Origin: Micromonospora luteifusca
GTDB lineage: Bacteria; Actinomycetota; Actinomycetes; Mycobacteriales; Micromonosporaceae
Direction: 5' to 3'
DNA: 64,000 bases
NCBI RefSeq assembly: GCF_016907275.1
Contig: NZ_JAFBBP010000001.1
Span: 6,438,001-6,502,000 of the forward strand
Numbering within the stretch: position 1 is the first letter of the stretch; every line of letters begins with the position of its first letter. The position numbers were made by a program, and so were the translations under genes. Positions 1 through 9,667 of the stretch are shown here, piece after piece. The notes under the pieces are model-generated. The model ran no database searches. It was not told the DNA's origin and saw nothing but the letters and a program-made list of their open reading frames with translations.

Positions 1-2
1 AC

Positions 3-65
3 ATCGACTCCGCGGAGATCAAGGCGGTGCTCGAACCGAGTTGCGCCAACCCCCCGGTGCAGTGA
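3..65 (+). CDS. C-terminal fragment of a gene cut by the window edge, probably a sugar ABC importer component
   Basis: An open frame enters from the left edge and ends at a TGA at 63-65, leaving only 20 residues. The stop shares a base with the ATG of the next gene (TGATG), which indicates translational coupling in one operon. Since the next gene is a sugar-type ABC ATPase, this is most likely the substrate-binding protein or a permease of the same importer. The tail is polar and lacks a membrane segment, which slightly favours the binding protein. Too little remains for a firm call. Confidence 0.45.
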   Translation: MDSAEIKAVLEPSCANPPVQ

Positions 66-883
66 TGGGCACGACCCCGACGGCCACCGCCGACAGCGAA
101 CGGCAGCCGACCGCCGACGAACCGCCGGTCCTCGAAGCTCGTGGCATCGTCAAGCGGTTCGGGCACGTCGAGGCGCTGCGCGGTGCCGACTTCACGGTCC
201 ACCGGGGTGAGGTCGTCGCGCTGATCGGCGACAACGGCGCCGGAAAGAGCACCCTGATCAAGACGCTGTCCGGCGTGCACCCGCCCGACGAGGGCGAGAT
301 CCGGGTGGGCGGTCGTCCCGTCCAGTTCTCCACCCCACTGGACGCACGGCGCGCAGGGGTGGAGACCGTCTACCAGGATCTCGCCGTCGCCGACGACCTC
401 AGCGTGGCCGCCAACCTGTACCTCGGGCGGGAGATCCTGCGCTCCGGGCCGCTCGGCCGGCTGGGGCTGCTCGACAAGCGCGCCATGCGGCAGGGTGCCG
501 CCGCGGCCCTCGACGAACTGGGTGTCCGGATCCCCCGGGTCACCACCCCGATCGCGATGTTGTCCGGTGGGCAGCGGCAGTGCGTCGCGGTGGCCCGCGC
601 CATCATCTGGGCCACCAGCGTGGTCATCCTGGACGAGCCCACCGCGGCGCTCGGCGTGGTCCAGACCCAGCGGGTGCTCGACGTCGTCCGGCGTGCCCGC
701 GACGCCGGCATGTCGGTGGTGCTGGTGAGCCACAACATGCCTCAGGTGCTCGAGATCGCCGACCGGGTCGAGGTGCTGCGTCTCGGCCGGCGGGCCGCCC
801 GGCTGAGCGCGGACGAGGTCACCACCGACGATCTGGTCGCGGCGATGACCGGGAGCATCAGCGCGGAACGCGACGAGCGCTGA
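65..883 (+). CDS. Sugar ABC transporter ATP-binding protein
   Basis: The 272-residue cytoplasmic ATPase should power a sugar importer. It has a Walker A GDNGAGKST (about 55-63), signature LSGGQRQ (166-172), Walker B VVILDEP (186-192) and the H-loop histidine near 223. It is a single ATPase domain, like one half of the ribose/xylose (RbsA/XylG) duplicated proteins. ATG 65 is chosen because it overlaps the upstream stop. The gene converges with a GntR regulator 7 bp away, which sits in an operon with L-fuconate dehydratase. A deoxysugar such as L-fucose is therefore a plausible substrate, by context only. Confidence 0.88.
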   Translation: MGTTPTATADSERQPTADEPPVLEARGIVKRFGHVEALRGADFTVHRGEVVALIGDNGAGKSTLIKTLSGVHPPDEGEIRVGGRPVQFSTPLDARRAGVETVYQDLAVADDLSVAANLYLGREILRSGPLGRLGLLDKRAMRQGAAAALDELGVRIPRVTTPIAMLSGGQRQCVAVARAIIWATSVVILDEPTAALGVVQTQRVLDVVRRARDAGMSVVLVSHNMPQVLEIADRVEVLRLGRRAARLSADEVTTDDLVAAMTGSISAERDER

Positions 884-890
884 CGGCGGC

Positions 891-1613
891 TCAGAACCGA
901 GCGGGCTCGGCGTTCGTGTCACCGTCGTCGGGCAGCCCGTGCAACGACTCCTCCACCCCGATCAGGTGGTTGGCCATCCGGATGCGGGCCCGCTCCGGGT
1001 CGCGTGCCAGGAGAGCCTGCAGGATTGCGACATGTTCGTCATGAGTACGCCGGTCCGCGCCCTCCTCGTGCAGGCTCCGCCAGAGCCGCCCGCGTAGAGT
1101 GCGCCCGGCGAAGGCCTCGATCAGACCGACGAGCACCGGATTCTCGGCGTGCACGGCGATGATCCGGTGGAACGCGATGTCGATCTCCATGATCCGCTCG
1201 TGGTCCTGCGGTGACCGACCGGCGATCCGGGCCGCCTCGTCGAGCAGTTCTCCCGCCTGGGCGAGAGCCTCGTCGGTGATCCTGGTCGCCGCCAACCGGG
1301 CGGCCTCGCACTCCAGCAGCCGCCGGACGGTGTGGATGTGCCGTGGGTCGCCCTGGCCCTGGAAGTCCACCACGAAGCCCATCGGGGCCAGCAGTTGCGG
1401 CGCGTCGAGGTTGGTGATGTAGGTGCCGTCACCCTGGCGGATGTTGACGATGCCGAGGATCGACAGGGCGGACATCCCCTCACGCAGCGATCCCCGGGAG
1501 ACGCCGAGCGACTCGGCGAGGTCCTTCTCGATGGGCAGCCGGTCCCCGGGCTTGAACCTTCCTTCGAGGATCATCCGCTTGATGCCGTTCACCACCTCGT
1601 CGGTGCGCGACAT
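891..1613 (-). CDS. GntR/FadR-family (FCD) transcriptional regulator
   Basis: This 240-residue regulator has an N-terminal winged helix (about 1-70) with the typical pattern ILEGRFKPGDRLPIEKDLAE. A C-terminal FCD ligand domain carries the metal-site residues in DIAFHR, DEHVAIL and MANHL. FCD proteins usually sense sugar acids or other carboxylates. The start at 1613 has an excellent ribosome site (AGGAGG, 1615-1620 region). It lies 8 bp behind L-fuconate dehydratase in the same operon, so it probably represses that operon by binding the palindrome at 3042-3053 and releases on L-fuconate or a downstream acid. The effector is inferred. Confidence 0.88.
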   Translation of the reverse strand: MSRTDEVVNGIKRMILEGRFKPGDRLPIEKDLAESLGVSRGSLREGMSALSILGIVNIRQGDGTYITNLDAPQLLAPMGFVVDFQGQGDPRHIHTVRRLLECEAARLAATRITDEALAQAGELLDEAARIAGRSPQDHERIMEIDIAFHRIIAVHAENPVLVGLIEAFAGRTLRGRLWRSLHEEGADRRTHDEHVAILQALLARDPERARIRMANHLIGVEESLHGLPDDGDTNAEPARF

Positions 1614-1621
1614 GACACCTC

Positions 1622-3016
1622 CTAGCGGCCGGCGGGGGTGGCCGTTCCACCCGCGATCACGTACGGCTCCGGAGATGACACGGTAGTCGGCTGTGCCGCA
1701 GCCCAGTAGGGGCCGTCGGGAAAGCGGTAGAGCGCGACCGACTGGGGACGCATCCGCGTGGAGTAGCCGGGCTGGCTGGGCAGGACGTAACCGCTGCCCG
1801 AACCGGCGTCGCGGACGATGCACGGGTCGGTGAAGTGCTCGTGCAGGTGGTCGACGAACTCGGTGACACGGTCGGTGAGATCTCCCGAGATCGAGACGTA
1901 GTCGAGCACCGAGACGTGTTGCACCATCTCGCACAGCCCGACACCGCCGGCGTGTGGGCAGACGGGGACGTCGAACTTCGCGGCGAGGAGCAGCACGGCG
2001 ACGATCTCGTTGATGCTGGCCAGCCTGCCGGTGTCCAGTTGGCAGAAGTCGATGGCCCCGGCCTGGAACAGCTGCTTGAACATCACCCGGTTGTGGCAGT
2101 GTTCGCCGGTGGCGACTCCGATGGGAGCGACGGCGCGGCGGACGGCCGCATGGCCCAGGATGTCGTCGGGGCTGGTCGGCTCCTCGATCCACAGTGGCTC
2201 GAACTGGGCGAGGGCCTTCACCCACTCGATGGCCTGTCCGACGTCCCACACCTGGTTGGCGTCGATCATCAGGTTGCGGTGTGGGCCGAGGATCTCGCGG
2301 GCGATCCCGCACCGGCGGATGTCGTCGTCGAGGTTGGCGCCCACCTTGAGCTTGACGTAGCCGTAGCCGCTGTCCACCGCCTCCTGACACAGCCGGCGCA
2401 GCTTGTCGTCGCCGTAGCCGAGCCAGCCGGCGGAGGTGGTGTAGGCGGGGTAGCCGGTCCGGTCGAGCTCGGCGAGACGATCGGCCTTCGTGCTCTCCTT
2501 GGCGCGCAGGATGGCCAGTGCCTCGTCCCGGGTCAGCGCGTCGGACAGGTAGCGCAGGTCCGCGATGTCGACGAGTTCTTCGGGGGACATGTCGACGAGC
2601 AGCCGCCACAGCGGCTTGTCGGCGAGCCGGGCGACCAGGTCCCACGACGCGTTCAGCACGGCGGCCAGCGACAGGTGGACGACGCCCTTCTCCGGCCCGA
2701 GCCAGCGCAGCTGCGAGTCGGAGGTGAGGAGGCGGTAGACCGCACCCATGTCCGCTGCCATCGTCGCGACGTCCAGGCCCACGAGGCTCTGTGCCTGATG
2801 GACCGCCGCCGCGACGACGATGTCGTTGCCCCGGCCGATGGTGAAGGTCAGACCGTGGCCCGCGAGCGGCGCACCCACGCTGTCGACGCCGTCGGTGTGC
2901 AGAACGACGTAGGCCGCCGAGTAGTCGCCGTCCTTGTTCATGGCGTCGGAGCCGTCAGCGGTCAGGGAGGTGGGGAAGCGGACGTCCTCGACGGTGACGG
3001 CAGTGATCTGCGGCAT
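1622..3016 (-). CDS. fucD: L-fuconate dehydratase (enolase superfamily)
   Basis: This 464-residue enzyme should dehydrate L-fuconate to 2-keto-3-deoxy-L-fuconate in non-phosphorylative L-fucose breakdown. The barrel shows the family's catalytic set: K222-x-K224 in VKLKVG, metal ligands D252, E278 and E305, and the catalytic H355 in CPHAGG. Spacing matches the characterised Xanthomonas enzyme to within a few residues, as I remember it. The N-terminal GPLAGHG-like and GRGND segments also fit. It is the first gene of a minus-strand operon with the GntR regulator. No fucose mutarotase or dehydrogenase is in view, so the rest of the pathway lies elsewhere or to the left. Confidence 0.9.
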   Translation of the reverse strand: MPQITAVTVEDVRFPTSLTADGSDAMNKDGDYSAAYVVLHTDGVDSVGAPLAGHGLTFTIGRGNDIVVAAAVHQAQSLVGLDVATMAADMGAVYRLLTSDSQLRWLGPEKGVVHLSLAAVLNASWDLVARLADKPLWRLLVDMSPEELVDIADLRYLSDALTRDEALAILRAKESTKADRLAELDRTGYPAYTTSAGWLGYGDDKLRRLCQEAVDSGYGYVKLKVGANLDDDIRRCGIAREILGPHRNLMIDANQVWDVGQAIEWVKALAQFEPLWIEEPTSPDDILGHAAVRRAVAPIGVATGEHCHNRVMFKQLFQAGAIDFCQLDTGRLASINEIVAVLLLAAKFDVPVCPHAGGVGLCEMVQHVSVLDYVSISGDLTDRVTEFVDHLHEHFTDPCIVRDAGSGSGYVLPSQPGYSTRMRPQSVALYRFPDGPYWAAAQPTTVSSPEPYVIAGGTATPAGR

Positions 3017-3041
3017 GCGCTCCTCGCCCGGCTAGGCCAAA

Positions 3042-3053
3042 GATCAGATGATC
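3042..3053. promoter_or_regulatory. Palindromic operator of the L-fuconate dehydratase operon
   Basis: GATCAGATGATC is a perfect inverted repeat (GATCA-GA-TGATC). It lies directly downstream of the -10 box at 3060-3065, at or just after the expected start site on the minus strand, where bound repressor would block transcription. The GATC-containing dyad suits a GntR/FadR-type regulator, and such a gene is the second member of the operon. Assignment to that protein is inference. Confidence 0.6.
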
Positions 3054-3059
3054 ACTGGG

Positions 3060-3089
3060 AGTATACGGAGGGCGGATCCGGCCCGTCAA
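3060..3089 (-). promoter_or_regulatory. Sigma70-type promoter for fucD-gntR
   Basis: On the minus strand TTGACG (3084-3089) and TATACT (3060-3065) are separated by 18 bp. This is one of the best consensus promoters in the window. The start site is predicted near 3053, inside the palindromic operator. Confidence 0.65.
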
Positions 3090-3537
3090 CGATGTCGATC
3101 ACCCCCCGGCCACAGACATCCAATGTTTCGAATGGTCTGCTTTTGACGACGCTACCGGTTGGCGGGTGCCCGCCGTGGGCTGCGGTGGCAGGCCTCGTGC
3201 TGGTGGACGCCGCCCCCGTAGTCGATTTTTCTGGGCATTCCCGGGCTGCGGGCGTCGGCTCGTCCCGGTCGAGGCATTGACAAGAGGATCCGGATAGGAC
3301 CCGTGAAGATAAGATGTTCATTCAGGACGGAAACATTGACGGCGAAGTATGAGCAGGATTCTTTACATCTGTTGACTCGATACATCGCACCTTTCTGGCT
3401 CCACCACGCCTTCGTCCGGGCCTCGGCGGCGCCGGCGTTCACCGCCTCGCATCGGCCGGGCCGAGCGTGTCCCTCGGGGCCGGTGACGGTCGTCACCAGC
3501 CCGGCCGCCGACACGCCCCGGGACCGACATGTGGGGT
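3090..3537. other. Intergenic stretch without a recognisable gene
   Basis: Frames through this 450-bp stretch lack ribosome sites and codon bias. The section 3300-3390 is clearly richer in A and T than its surroundings and contains TTGACA-like and TTGACT hexamers. It may hold promoters for the nrdAB leader, but no convincing -35/-10 pair could be assigned. Confidence 0.4.
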
Positions 3538-3568
3538 GTGACAACGGCAGCGTCCCTATATATGGTGT
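3538..3568 (+). promoter_or_regulatory. nrdAB promoter with overlapping NrdR box
   Basis: GTGACA (3538-3543) and TATGGT (3561-3566) form a -35/-10 pair with a 17-bp spacer. Bases 3553-3568 read TCCCTATATATGGTGT and match 13 of 16 positions of the NrdR box consensus as I remember it (acaCwATATATwGtgt). The box covers the -10 element, so NrdR binding would occlude RNA polymerase. A second box normally lies 31 bp upstream; at 3522-3537 only a weak 9/16 match is seen. The nrdR gene itself is not in the window. Confidence 0.65.
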
Positions 3569-3576
3569 CGAGCGCA

Positions 3577-3772
3577 GCTGGTTCGGCCGCTCATCCGGGG
3601 CGGTCGAGGCAACAGGGAACCCGGTGGAAATCCGGGACTGTCCCGCAGCGGTGAGTGGGAACGACCGCCGTCAGAAGCACTGGGCCACCAATCGGTCTGG
3701 GAAGCGACGGCCAGTAGGAGACCGGCGAACCCGGTCCTGCCCGCGAGTCCGAAGACCTGCCAGCGCGCCACG
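3577..3772 (+). promoter_or_regulatory. Cobalamin (B12) riboswitch
   Basis: Conserved aptamer blocks are present in order: the GGGAACCCGGTG and AATCCGGGACTGTCCCGC segments (3614-3647), the GCAGCGGTGA core, and the 3' B12 box AGTCCGAAGACCTGCCA (3746-3762). The element lies between the promoter at 3538-3568 and nrdA, so it sits in the nrdAB leader. In the Streptomyces precedent, B12 shuts off the class Ia enzyme when the B12-dependent class II enzyme can work. The ends of the aptamer are approximate. Confidence 0.92.
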
Positions 3773-3807
3773 TACCCGAACCCGGGTTGCGCGGCGGTCC
3801 GAGGCCG

Positions 3808-3855
3808 CGTGGGACGGCTGACGCCACCCGACCCACGTCCGCATGGCGTGGCGTC
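3808..3855 (+). promoter_or_regulatory. Candidate expression platform of the riboswitch: competing hairpins
   Basis: CGTGGG (3808-3813) can pair with CCCACG (3832-3837), while GACGCCAC (3820-3827) can pair with GTGGCGTC (3848-3855). The two stems interleave, so they cannot form together as simple hairpins. That is the layout expected of a switching region between the aptamer and the nrdA start at 3918. No U-run follows either stem, so the mechanism could be Rho-assisted or translational. Confidence 0.4.
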
Positions 3856-3917
3856 CGCCGGTGTCTGTCTCCACGCGTCCGAGGGCCATCAGGTCTCGAA
3901 CTCGCGAGGAGTGAGTG

Positions 3918-6293
3918 GTGACAGTCACCGAGGTAGTCCCGGCCAGCGGCGACGCGGCCCTGCGACGGACGCCGATGCAGGTCCGCAAGCGCAACGGCAG
4001 CACCGAGTCCGTGGAGTTGAACAAGATCGTCCGGGCGGTCGAACGGTGGGCCGACGACCTGACCGACGTCGACCCGATGCGCGTCGCCACCCGCACGATC
4101 AGCGGCCTGTACGACGGCGCGACGACGGCCGAGTTGGACCGGCTGTCCATCCAGACCGCCGCCGAGATGATCGGTGAGGAACCGCAGTACTCGCGCCTCG
4201 CCGCCCGGCTCCTGTCCGGCTACGTCGACAAGGAGGTGCGCCGGCAGGGCGTCACCTCGTTCAGCGCGGCGATCCGGATCGGCCATGCCGAGGGGCTCAT
4301 CGGTGACGACACCGCGGCGTTCGTCGCCGCTCACGACGCGATGCTCGACGACGCCATCGATCCGGACGGCGACCGGAGGTTCGAGTACTTCGGCCTGCGC
4401 ACGGTGTACGACCGGTACCTGCTGCGCCACCCCACCAGCCGGCTGGTGCTGGAGACCCCGCAGTACTGGCTGCTGCGGGTTGCCTGCGGGTTGTCCCAAA
4501 CGCCGGACGAGGCGATCGGCTTCTACCGACTGATGTCCAGCCTGGCTTATCTGCCCAGCTCACCGACGTTGTTCAACTCCGGGACCCGACACACCCAGAT
4601 GTCCTCCTGCTACCTGGTCGACTCGCCGCTGGACGAGTTGGACTCGATCTACCAGCGGTACGCCCAGGTCGCCAACCTGTCCAAGTTCGCCGGCGGCATC
4701 GGCATCGCGTACTCCCGGGTCCGGTCCCGGGGCGCACTGATCCGCGGCACCAACGGGCAGTCCAACGGGATCGTGCCGTGGCTGCGCACGCTGGACGCGA
4801 GTGTCGCCGCGGTCAACCAGGGCGGCCGGCGCAAGGGCGCGGCGTGCGTCTACCTGGAGCCGTGGCATCCGGACATCGAGGAGTTCCTGCAACTGCGGGA
4901 CAACACCGGCGAGGACGCCCGGCGCACCCACAACCTGAACCTGGCCAACTGGATCCCGGACGAGTTCATGCGCCGGGTCGAGGCCGACGAGATGTGGTCG
5001 CTGTTCGACCCGCACGAGGTGCCCGAACTGCCCGACCTGTGGGGGGAGCGCTTCGACGCCGCGTACCGGGAGGCCGAGGCGCAGGGTCGCTACGTACGGC
5101 AGGTCCCGGCCCGCGAGCTGTACGGGAAGATGATGCGGACCCTCGCCCAGACCGGCAACGGGTGGATGACCTTCAAGGACGCCGCCAACCGACTGTGCAA
5201 CCAGACCGCCGAAGACGGCAACGTGGTGCACCTGTCCAACCTCTGCACCGAGATCGTCGAGGTGTCCAGCGACGCCGAGACCGCCGTGTGCAACCTCGGT
5301 TCGGTGAACCTCGCCGCCCACCTCACCGACGACGGCATCGACTGGGAGCGCCTGCGCGCCACCGTCCGTACCGCGGTGACCTTCCTCGACCGGGTCATCG
5401 ACATCAACTACTACCCGACCCCGCAGGCAGCGGCGAGCAACCCCCGCTGGCGGCCGGTCGGGCTCGGCCTGATGGGTCTGCAGGACGTGTTCTTCGCACT
5501 GCGGCTGCCGTTCGACTCCCCGGTCGCGCGGGAGCTGTCCACCCGGATCAGCGAGGAGCTGTACCTGACCGCGCTGGAGACCTCCGCCGACCTGGCCCGC
5601 CGCTTCGGCGCACATCCGGCGTACGGGCAGACCCGGGCCGCGCGGGGCCAGTTGCAACCGGACCTGTGGGGTGTCGAGGGCACGCAGACCGCACGCTGGG
5701 CCGCGCTGCGGGAGCGGGTCGAGGCGTACGGGCTGCGTAACTCGCTGCTGGTGGCGGTCGCCCCGACCGCGACCATCGCCTCGATCGCCGGGTGCTACGA
5801 GTGCATCGAGCCGCAGGTGTCCAACCTGTTCAAGCGCGAGACCCTGTCGGGGGAGTTCCTCCAGGTCAACACCGCTCTGGTACGCGAGCTGAAGGCCCGC
5901 GGTCTGTGGACCGACCGGATCCGGTCGGCGATCAAGCGCGCCGAGGGGTCGGTGCAGGAGATCGCGGAGTTGCCAGCCGGCGTCCGGGAGCTGTTCCGCA
6001 CGTCATGGGAACTGCCGCAGCGGGCGCTGATCGACCTGGCCGCCGCCCGCGCCCCGTTCATCGACCAGTCGCAGTCGCTGAACCTGTTCCTGGCCGCACC
6101 GACCATCGGCAAGCTCTCCTCGATGTACCTGTACGCCTGGAAGGCCGGGCTGAAATCCACCTACTACCTGCGCTCGCGCCCCGCCACCCGGATCCAGCAG
6201 GCCACCGTCAGCGCCGTCGCACCCGTCACGGTCGACGCGGAGGCGCTGGCCTGCTCGCTGGAGAACCCCGAGTCGTGCGAGGCCTGCCAGTGA
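3918..6293 (+). CDS. nrdA: Ribonucleoside-diphosphate reductase class Ia, alpha subunit
   Basis: The 791-residue catalytic subunit reduces ribonucleotides to deoxyribonucleotides. It has an N-terminal ATP-cone (about 19-110), the redox cysteine C231 in SSCYLV, the thiyl site N441/C443/E445 in NLCTEI, partner C458 and a C-terminal cysteine pair C787/C790 (SCEAC) that accepts electrons from thioredoxin. Two adjacent GTG codons occur at 3915 and 3918. The second is chosen because GAGGAG (3906-3911) sits 6 nt before it. The gene follows a B12 riboswitch and overlaps nrdB by 4 bp (GTGA). Length and motifs are complete. Confidence 0.96.
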   Translation: MTVTEVVPASGDAALRRTPMQVRKRNGSTESVELNKIVRAVERWADDLTDVDPMRVATRTISGLYDGATTAELDRLSIQTAAEMIGEEPQYSRLAARLLSGYVDKEVRRQGVTSFSAAIRIGHAEGLIGDDTAAFVAAHDAMLDDAIDPDGDRRFEYFGLRTVYDRYLLRHPTSRLVLETPQYWLLRVACGLSQTPDEAIGFYRLMSSLAYLPSSPTLFNSGTRHTQMSSCYLVDSPLDELDSIYQRYAQVANLSKFAGGIGIAYSRVRSRGALIRGTNGQSNGIVPWLRTLDASVAAVNQGGRRKGAACVYLEPWHPDIEEFLQLRDNTGEDARRTHNLNLANWIPDEFMRRVEADEMWSLFDPHEVPELPDLWGERFDAAYREAEAQGRYVRQVPARELYGKMMRTLAQTGNGWMTFKDAANRLCNQTAEDGNVVHLSNLCTEIVEVSSDAETAVCNLGSVNLAAHLTDDGIDWERLRATVRTAVTFLDRVIDINYYPTPQAAASNPRWRPVGLGLMGLQDVFFALRLPFDSPVARELSTRISEELYLTALETSADLARRFGAHPAYGQTRAARGQLQPDLWGVEGTQTARWAALRERVEAYGLRNSLLVAVAPTATIASIAGCYECIEPQVSNLFKRETLSGEFLQVNTALVRELKARGLWTDRIRSAIKRAEGSVQEIAELPAGVRELFRTSWELPQRALIDLAAARAPFIDQSQSLNLFLAAPTIGKLSSMYLYAWKAGLKSTYYLRSRPATRIQQATVSAVAPVTVDAEALACSLENPESCEACQ

Positions 6294-7339
6294 GCACCGC
6301 CGACATGATCGCCGACACCACCGCCGACCCGAGGACCACGCACATGCTGCTCGACCCCGGGATGGACCTCACCCTCCGTCCCATGCGCTACCCGCACTTC
6401 TTCGACCGGTTCCGCGACGCCATCCGCAACACCTGGACGGTCGAGGAGGTCGACCTGCACGCCGACCTCGCCGACCTGGACAAGCTGTCGCCGGCTGAGC
6501 GGCACCTGGTCAGCCGGCTGGTCGCGTTCTTCGCCACCGGCGACACGATCGTCGCGAACAACCTGGTGCTCAACCTCTACCAGCACGTCAACAGCCCCGA
6601 GGGTCGCCTCTACCTGTCCCGGCAGTTGTTCGAGGAGGCCGTGCACGTCCAGTTCTACCTCAACCTGCTCGACACGTACGTGCCCGACGAGAATGAGCGG
6701 TTCGCCGCCTTCGCCGCGATCGAGAACATCCCCTCGATCCGCCGCAAGGCTGAGTTCTGCTTCCGCTGGATCGACTCGTTGAACGACCTGCGGGAGTTGC
6801 GGTCCCGGGAGGACCGGCGCACGTTCCTGCTCAACCTGATCTGCTTCGCCGCCTGCATCGAGGGGCTGTTCTTCTACGGAGCGTTCGCCTACGTCTACTT
6901 CCTGCGTTCCCGTGGCCTGCTGCACGGCCTGGCCTCCGGCACCAACTGGGTGTTCCGTGACGAGTCCATGCACATGGCGTTCGCGTTCGACGTCGTCGAC
7001 ACCGTCCGCGGCGAGGAGCCGGACCTGTTCGACGACGACCTCGCCGACCAGGTTCGGCAGATGCTGACCGAGGCTGTCGAGTGTGAGGTGCAGTTCGCCG
7101 AGGACCTGTTGGGCCACGGTGTGCCCGGTCTGACGTTGACCGACATGCGGGAGTACCTCCAGCACGTCGCCGACCGCCGCCTCGCCCAACTCGGCATCGC
7201 CCCGCACTACGGGTCGAGCAACCCGTTCGCCTTCATGGAGTTGCAGGACGTGCAGGAGCTGTCCAACTTCTTCGAGCGGCGGGTGTCGGCGTACCAGGTC
7301 GGGGTGACCGGCACGGTCGCCTTCGACGACGACTTCTAG
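6290..7339 (+). CDS. nrdB: Ribonucleoside-diphosphate reductase class Ia, beta (di-iron tyrosyl radical) subunit
   Basis: The 349-residue partner of NrdA generates the tyrosyl radical at a di-iron site. All ligands can be placed: D85, E116, H119, E191, E225 and H228, plus the radical tyrosine Y123 (E-A-V-H-V-Q-F-Y pattern). The spacing copies the E. coli D84/E115/H118/Y122 arrangement. GTG 6290 overlaps the nrdA stop, ensuring coupled expression of the two subunits. The Streptomyces operon has a third gene, nrdS. None is present here, and instead a convergent MerR gene overlaps the 3' end by 4 bp. Confidence 0.96.
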   Translation: MSTADMIADTTADPRTTHMLLDPGMDLTLRPMRYPHFFDRFRDAIRNTWTVEEVDLHADLADLDKLSPAERHLVSRLVAFFATGDTIVANNLVLNLYQHVNSPEGRLYLSRQLFEEAVHVQFYLNLLDTYVPDENERFAAFAAIENIPSIRRKAEFCFRWIDSLNDLRELRSREDRRTFLLNLICFAACIEGLFFYGAFAYVYFLRSRGLLHGLASGTNWVFRDESMHMAFAFDVVDTVRGEEPDLFDDDLADQVRQMLTEAVECEVQFAEDLLGHGVPGLTLTDMREYLQHVADRRLAQLGIAPHYGSSNPFAFMELQDVQELSNFFERRVSAYQVGVTGTVAFDDDF

Positions 7340-8250
7340 GCGGCAACCGATCCGGGAGCCTGGCGTCGCTTGGTGAGCCACCGCATTACGTGCAGGGGGT
7401 GCGACGCCGGGTCCGGAATCGGATGGAAGACATGTTCCACCTCGCCGTCGGCGATGATCAGGGTCAGCCGCTCGTAGAGCGTCATGTCACCTGCGGTGCG
7501 GGTGGGCAGACGCAGTGCGTCGGCCAGGGTCAGCCTCGGGTCGGGGATCAGCGGGTAGGGCAGCCGCAGCCGGTGCGCGAGTTCACGCTGATAGCCGGTC
7601 GACTGCGCCGACAGGCCGTACACCCGGGCAGCGCCGGCCGCCCGGAGTTCCGCGTGGTGGTCGCGGAACCAGGCGGCCTGCTCGGTGCTGCCGCGGGCGC
7701 CGTGGATCTCCAGCAGCCCGTTGGGCAGGTCAACGCCCGGCCGCCCGGTAAGGGGGTAGACGAAGATGACGCTCCGCCCGGCGCCGAGCGCGCCGAGATC
7801 GACCGGGCGGCCGTCGGTGCCGTAGAACGACAGCTGGGGCAATCTGGTGCCGACCAGCGCGGTGGGGTCGGCGTCGACCGGGTGAACGCCGGGTACGACC
7901 TGAGTCGCGGCCGCGTCGAGGCGAGCGTCCAGCGCGTCCCGCTGGGCGGTCAGCTTGCCGATCCGTTCCTGCAGGTTGGTGATCGTGCTGCGGTAGGTGG
8001 CCACCGCCGCCGCGCACACGTCGGAGTCGTCGGAACCACCGGCGATCGACTCCACGAACGGGCGGGTCTCCTCGACGGTGAGACCGAGCGCCATCAGCTC
8101 GCGTATCTGCGCCACCAGCCGTACGGCGATCGCGTCGTACTCGCGGTAGCCGTTGCCCAGCCGCCGCGGGACGACCAGCCCGGCCGATTCGTAGTACCGC
8201 AGCGCCCGGACCGTGGTCCCGGTCCGGCGTGCCAGCTCACCCACCCGCAT
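7336..8250 (-). CDS. MerR-family regulator fused to a cysteine-less peroxiredoxin-like domain
   Basis: The 304-residue protein begins with a MerR DNA-binding domain (about 1-70: MRVGELARRTGTTVRALRYYE) and a dimerisation helix (75-118). A thioredoxin/peroxiredoxin (AhpC/TSA-like) domain follows (about 130-290). Related free-standing peroxiredoxins carry two cysteines in a GARGCTPQSC-type motif, as I recall it. Here the segment is GARGSTEQAA, with S188 and A193 in those places. The only cysteine is C79 at the domain junction. It is probably a sensor, not a peroxidase. The effector is unknown. The 3' end overlaps the nrdB stop. Confidence 0.8.
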   Translation of the reverse strand: MRVGELARRTGTTVRALRYYESAGLVVPRRLGNGYREYDAIAVRLVAQIRELMALGLTVEETRPFVESIAGGSDDSDVCAAAVATYRSTITNLQERIGKLTAQRDALDARLDAAATQVVPGVHPVDADPTALVGTRLPQLSFYGTDGRPVDLGALGAGRSVIFVYPLTGRPGVDLPNGLLEIHGARGSTEQAAWFRDHHAELRAAGAARVYGLSAQSTGYQRELAHRLRLPYPLIPDPRLTLADALRLPTRTAGDMTLYERLTLIIADGEVEHVFHPIPDPASHPLHVMRWLTKRRQAPGSVAA

Positions 8251-8257
8251 CCTGCGA

Positions 8258-9634
<1,377 letters not shown>

Positions 9635-9667
9635 GGACACCCGGGCGTGGCGGGTGCACCCCGCACG

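Noticed and set aside
1835..3280. 481-codon plus-strand frame opposite L-fuconate dehydratase
   Set aside because: Antisense shadow of an enzyme with a complete catalytic set; no domain recognisable.
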